Position numbers and translations under genes: made by a program. Below, piece by piece: positions 5,784 to 9,211 of a stretch of 9,211 nt of DNA. Below the pieces are notes generated by a model. The model made no database searches. It was not told the origin of the DNA and saw nothing but the letters and a program-made list of their open reading frames with translations. Source of the stretch: an uncultured Flavobacteriales bacterium (GTDB lineage Bacteria; Bacteroidota; Bacteroidia; CAIKAF01); contig CALEWF010000124.1 of the NCBI GenBank assembly GCA_937925455.1, positions 1 through 9,211 on the forward strand, given 5' to 3'. Positions within the stretch are counted from its first letter, which is position 1; every line of letters starts with the position of its first letter.

Positions 5784-7454
5784 ATGTTTCGCGGAGAAAA
5801 AAACACCCCGGTGATAGCTGCCATCTGCCAAGCACATGGCCTTGAAGAAGTAATAATTTGTCCAGGCTCGCGTTCTGCACCGCTGACGTTGGCTTTTGTA
5901 AGAAATTCGTATTTTCAATGCAGAACGGTAATTGATGAGCGTAGTGCAGGGTATGTAGCCTTGGGAATAGCCCAGCAAAAGAAAAAGCCGGTAATAATTG
6001 TTTGTACCTCCGGTACGGCAGCACTGAATCTTTCACCGGCCCTAGCTGAAGCCTATTATCAGCAGGTTTCTTTGCTGGTGCTAACAGCTGACCGACCAGA
6101 AGCTTGGATAGATCAATTAGACGGGCAAGCCATTCAGCAAAAACACATCTATGATAGGTTTATACTTCGTTCGTGGCATCTCAACGGGGAATTGTATCAC
6201 CCAGATGACCTTTGGCATACTCAACGAGTGATTAATGAAGCTATTTTACTCTCAAGCAATAAGCTAGGACCAGTACATATAAACCTGGCTTTTCGTGAAC
6301 CGCTGTATCTACTTCCCAATGTCAATGATTATTCATTGCAGATAATACAAAACCTACCGAATCATGATGCGGTAAGTTTCAGTCATCCTAAACTTGAAGC
6401 AATTCTCCGTGAAACCGGAAAATTCTGGTTGATATTTGCACAGGATGTGTATGATGTTTCCTTATCGCCAATACTTCAGCAAGGTATTGATCAACTAAAA
6501 TGGACAGTTGTTCACGAAAGTCTTTCAAACCTTCCTATTTCCGGAAGTATAAAAAACATGAACGAAGTATTGAGTTTCGATTTAATGGCACATCCGGCTC
6601 CTGAAGCAATTGTTTATTTCGGAAAACAAATAGTATCCAAAAAATTAAAACATTACCTCCGAAACATTCGCAACCTGCAAGTTATTCAAGTAGGAGAATT
6701 GCTGGCCGATCCATTGCAGCATTTACATACATGTATTCATGCGCCGGCACATCAGGTCGTGCAATTTATGTTAAAAAATAATATAGTTGGAAATTTAGAT
6801 TTTTACAATCACTGGAAGTATGCATCCAAGAAAGCAGCACAACTATTTTTTGATTTTCTTACTCATGCACCCTATTCTGATTTAACCGCCATTGCACATC
6901 TTCGTAAATCCTTGTCAGGAGATATTGTAGTGCATTGGGGTAATAGCACACCGGTACGTTATGCTCAGCTAACAGAAAATCTTAGTCTTCCATTTCAAAT
7001 ACACCATTGTAATCGTGGTACCAGCGGCATTGATGGAAGCATTAGTAACGCTGTGGGTCATGCCTTGGCAAATCCCGAAAGAAAACATGTAGCCATTGTT
7101 GGTGATTTATCTTTTCAATACGATTGCAATGCTTTGTGGATTAAAGATTTTCCGGATAATCTTTTAATTATTGTTATTAATAATTCCGGTGGAAATATCT
7201 TTCGATTGATTGATGGTTCATCTCAAATACCCGAGTTAGAACCCTGGTTTGAAACCCGAAGAAAGCTAAATTTTCAAAACCTTTCGACGCATTTTGGGTT
7301 AACCTATTACCAGTGTACTTCATTAAAAGACCTTGAGATGATATGTGCAAAATTAAACCAACTGAGCCATTGCGTAATTGAAGTAGTTACAGATCCGGTT
7401 TTATCATCGCAGGTATTTAAAGAATTTTATCAATATTTACGTCAAAATACATAA
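5784..7454 (+). CDS. menD: MenD, 2-succinyl-5-enolpyruvyl-6-hydroxy-3-cyclohexene-1-carboxylate synthase
   Basis: This thiamine-diphosphate enzyme of menaquinone synthesis decarboxylates 2-oxoglutarate and adds the succinyl-semialdehyde unit to isochorismate, giving SEPHCHC and CO2. It is cytosolic. The 556 residues are the usual family length. Family motifs in order are PGSRSAPL (27-34), DERSA (51-55, with E52 the conserved glutamate that activates the cofactor), TSGTA (75-79), TADRP (101-105), NRGTSGIDGS (410-419) and the cofactor/Mg2+ stretch GDLSFQYDCNAL (440-451) through NNSGGNIF (466-473). All key residues I can recognise are present. An in-frame TGA at 5778-5780 rules out any earlier start. 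The gene opens a tight operon: menB follows after four bases. No menF is found upstream, where a terminator intervenes. Confidence 0.97.
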   Translation: MFRGEKNTPVIAAICQAHGLEEVIICPGSRSAPLTLAFVRNSYFQCRTVIDERSAGYVALGIAQQKKKPVIIVCTSGTAALNLSPALAEAYYQQVSLLVLTADRPEAWIDQLDGQAIQQKHIYDRFILRSWHLNGELYHPDDLWHTQRVINEAILLSSNKLGPVHINLAFREPLYLLPNVNDYSLQIIQNLPNHDAVSFSHPKLEAILRETGKFWLIFAQDVYDVSLSPILQQGIDQLKWTVVHESLSNLPISGSIKNMNEVLSFDLMAHPAPEAIVYFGKQIVSKKLKHYLRNIRNLQVIQVGELLADPLQHLHTCIHAPAHQVVQFMLKNNIVGNLDFYNHWKYASKKAAQLFFDFLTHAPYSDLTAIAHLRKSLSGDIVVHWGNSTPVRYAQLTENLSLPFQIHHCNRGTSGIDGSISNAVGHALANPERKHVAIVGDLSFQYDCNALWIKDFPDNLLIIVINNSGGNIFRLIDGSSQIPELEPWFETRRKLNFQNLSTHFGLTYYQCTSLKDLEMICAKLNQLSHCVIEVVTDPVLSSQVFKEFYQYLRQNT

Positions 7455-7458
7455 GCTT

Positions 7459-8280
7459 ATGTCAACTAGAAACTGGACACCCATTAAACAATACGAAGAA
7501 ATTAAGTTTGAATTTTTTGAAGGAATTGCCAAAATTTCTATCAATCGCCCACATAAGCGAAATGCTTTTACCCCGCTTACCGTAAAGGAAATGATTGATG
7601 CCATGAATATATGCCGCGACAATCTCGATATTCAAGCCATTATATTAACCGGAGAGGGCGATGAAGCCTTTTGCAGCGGAGGCGACCAGAGTGTTCGTGG
7701 CCATGGAGGTTACATCGGCAGCGATATGATACCTCGTCTTAACGTTCTTGATTTACAAAAACAAATTCGCTCTATTCCAAAAGTAGTAATTGCCATGGTT
7801 AAGGGCTATGCCATTGGCGGCGGCCATGTACTGCATGTAGTTTGCGATTTGACCATAGCTGCTGAGAATGCCCGTTTTGGCCAAACTGGCCCGAAAGTAG
7901 GCAGTTTTGACGGAGGCTTTGGAGCGTCTTACTTAGCTCGCATTGTAGGCCAGAAAAAAGCACGGGAAATTTGGTATCTCTGCGAACAGTATAACGCACA
8001 GGAAGCTCTCGATATGGGATTGGTAAATAAAGTGGTACCCTTGCACCAAATAGAAGATGTAACAGTAGAATGGTGTAAAAAAATAATGGAAAAAAGCCCC
8101 ATTGCCATTCGTATGCTTAAATCAGCCTTTAATGCTGAACTGGATGGACAGGCGGGAATTCAGGAATTGGCCGGTAATGCCACCCTGCTGTATTACCTAA
8201 GCGACGAAGCCAAAGAGGGGAAAAATGCATTTATTGAAAAGCGTAAGCCTGATTTCAGCAAATTCCCAAAGTTTCCATAA
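7459..8280 (+). CDS. menB: MenB, 1,4-dihydroxy-2-naphthoyl-CoA synthase
   Basis: This crotonase-fold enzyme catalyses the intramolecular Claisen (Dieckmann-type) ring closure of o-succinylbenzoyl-CoA to 1,4-dihydroxy-2-naphthoyl-CoA in the cytosol. The 273 residues cover the complete family. Visible landmarks are INRPHKRNAFTPLTV (28-42), the oxyanion-hole region FCSGGDQ (71-77) and YAIGGGH (117-123), and FGQTGPKVGSFDGGFG (140-155), which contains the conserved Ser149 and Asp151. The C-terminus KRKPDFSKFP (261-270) is typical of MenB. QTGP with Gly144 is the signature of the bicarbonate-dependent type I enzymes; type II enzymes carry an Asp there. The ATG at 7459 is four bases after the menD stop, so the two are surely co-transcribed and probably translationally coupled. 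Confidence 0.97.
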   Translation: MSTRNWTPIKQYEEIKFEFFEGIAKISINRPHKRNAFTPLTVKEMIDAMNICRDNLDIQAIILTGEGDEAFCSGGDQSVRGHGGYIGSDMIPRLNVLDLQKQIRSIPKVVIAMVKGYAIGGGHVLHVVCDLTIAAENARFGQTGPKVGSFDGGFGASYLARIVGQKKAREIWYLCEQYNAQEALDMGLVNKVVPLHQIEDVTVEWCKKIMEKSPIAIRMLKSAFNAELDGQAGIQELAGNATLLYYLSDEAKEGKNAFIEKRKPDFSKFPKFP

Positions 8281-8287
8281 TTTTAAA

Positions 8288-8304
8288 AGTGTACCTTTTA
8301 CACT
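8288..8304 (+). other. Small hairpin in the menB-menA spacer
   Basis: AGTGTA (8288-8293) pairs with TACACT (8299-8304) across the loop CCTTT, seven bases before the menA TTG. There is no T-tract, so it is not a terminator. It could affect menA initiation, or it could be chance. Confidence 0.3.
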
Positions 8305-8310
8305 AAGCCA

Positions 8311-9211
8311 TTGAAACCTATTCAAGCAAAAGTTTCTGCCTGGCTGCATGCGGCCCGGTTGCGTACCTTGCCATTGGCAGTAAGTGGCATTGTGGCTGGC
8401 AACATGTTAGCCCGCTATTACGGAAAATTTGACCCATGGATTTTTGCATTAAGTCTGCTTACTGCTCTTTGGTTACAAATCCTCTCAAATTTAGCAAATG
8501 ACTATGGCGATTTTGCCAAAGGTACTGATAACGATGCCCGCATTGGCCCTGCACGAGCCATGCAAAGCGGCAAAATTTCTGTCCCTAGCATGAAAATCGG
8601 ATTATTGATTTGCACCATCTTAGCATTGAGTAGTGGCATCCCCTTGGTGTGGCTGGGCACCCGTGATTTAGACTTGTTTGCAGGGCTTTTCTTTTTAGGT
8701 TTGGGTATACTGAGCATTGCTGCTGCTATTTTTTATACCGTTGGAAAAAATGCCTACGGATATCGAGGACTGGGCGATGTGTTTGTGTTTTTATTTTTTG
8801 GAATTATTGCAGTGTGCGGCAGCTTTTATCTACAATACAAAACGTTGTTATGGCAAGTATTTATTCCGGCTACTGCTATCGGATTGTTTTGTACAGGGGT
8901 ATTAAATATGAATAACATGCGGGATGTAGAAAATGACCTTGCATCCGGAAAAATTACGCTTGCCGTACGATTAGGAAAAAAAGGCGCTATTCTTTATCAT
9001 ATTTATTTATTACTTACAGGATTTATTGCGGCTTTGTTTTTTCATGTAAAAGTTCTTTCAACCAATAATTGGATTTATTTGTTGCCTTTATTCTTAATAA
9101 TTATCTCTCATCTTATTGTCGTAATAAAGCATAAAAATCCGGCTGAATTAGATATACAATTAAAAGTAGTAGTTTTAATTACGCTGCTTTACACATTAGT
9201 GCTTGTTATTA
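8311..9211 (+). CDS. menA: MenA, 1,4-dihydroxy-2-naphthoate polyprenyltransferase (3' end outside window)
   Basis: MenA is an integral membrane UbiA-family enzyme that attaches the polyprenyl chain to 1,4-dihydroxy-2-naphthoate with loss of CO2, giving demethylmenaquinone. Three hundred codons are open to the window edge, close to the usual full length of about 290-310. The first Asp-rich prenyl-diphosphate/Mg2+ motif is at NDYGDFAKGTD (63-73) with RIGPARA after it. The second is NMNNMRDVENDLASGK (199-214). Several hydrophobic membrane segments lie between and after them. The only sensible start is TTG at 8311: the frame is closed by TAA at 8284-8286, the first in-frame ATG (8404) lies inside the first conserved block, and KPIQAKVSAWLHAARLRTLPL is the expected MenA N-terminus. 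It is 30 bases after menB, in the same operon. Confidence 0.95.
   Translation, partial: MKPIQAKVSAWLHAARLRTLPLAVSGIVAGNMLARYYGKFDPWIFALSLLTALWLQILSNLANDYGDFAKGTDNDARIGPARAMQSGKISVPSMKIGLLICTILALSSGIPLVWLGTRDLDLFAGLFFLGLGILSIAAAIFYTVGKNAYGYRGLGDVFVFLFFGIIAVCGSFYLQYKTLLWQVFIPATAIGLFCTGVLNMNNMRDVENDLASGKITLAVRLGKKGAILYHIYLLLTGFIAALFFHVKVLSTNNWIYLLPLFLIIISHLIVVIKHKNPAELDIQLKVVVLITLLYTLVLVI

Noticed and set aside
5782..6036. Antisense open frames over menD, and similar ones over menB, menA and the surface-protein genes
   Set aside because: They lie entirely within clearly homologous genes, have no recognisable motifs or promoters, and their composition is that of frame shadows.
8281..8310. menA frameshift or pseudogene
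   Set aside because: The frame from TTG 8311 is open to the window edge with both Asp-rich motifs intact. Only the start codon is unusual.

Overview
The window looks like chromosomal DNA from an AT-rich member of the Bacteroidota. Three lines of evidence support this. There are three secreted proteins with a C-terminal type IX secretion (T9SS type A) sorting domain, a system essentially confined to this phylum. Several genes have the Bacteroidota promoter element TAnnTTTG and lack clear Shine-Dalgarno sequences. The helical minus-strand protein also has the feel of this phylum. I cannot place it at genus level.

Layout. Bases 1-772 hold no gene. They carry two diverged copies of a noncoding repeat of about 259 bp (1-259 and 307-565), a nearly spacer-free 47-bp palindrome at the end of copy 1, and an AT-rich stretch leading to a promoter. 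Next come a secreted protein with three Ig-like repeats (773-1951, +) and a shared intergenic terminator. A convergent gene for a cytoplasmic, all-helical protein of unknown function follows (2013-3458, -). A divergent promoter region leads to two more T9SS cargo proteins: one built from about eleven 28-31-residue aromatic repeats (3580-4914, +), and a small one (4976-5671, +) that follows a 13-bp hairpin. A strong terminator (5698-5730) closes this surface-protein block.

The right third is a menaquinone biosynthesis operon on the + strand: menD (5784-7454), menB (7459-8280) and menA (from a TTG start at 8311, running off the window end). MenD makes SEPHCHC from isochorismate and 2-oxoglutarate. 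MenB closes the naphthoate ring on the CoA ester. MenA prenylates the free acid. menF, menC, menE, menH and the methyltransferase are not seen here; those between the MenD and MenB steps (menC, menE) may lie beyond the right edge.

I see no convincing new multi-gene system. The items most worth a second look are the noncoding repeat pair with its palindrome, the eleven-repeat exported protein, the possibility that menD is translated from a leaderless mRNA, and the TTG start of menA, which an ATG-only gene search would miss.
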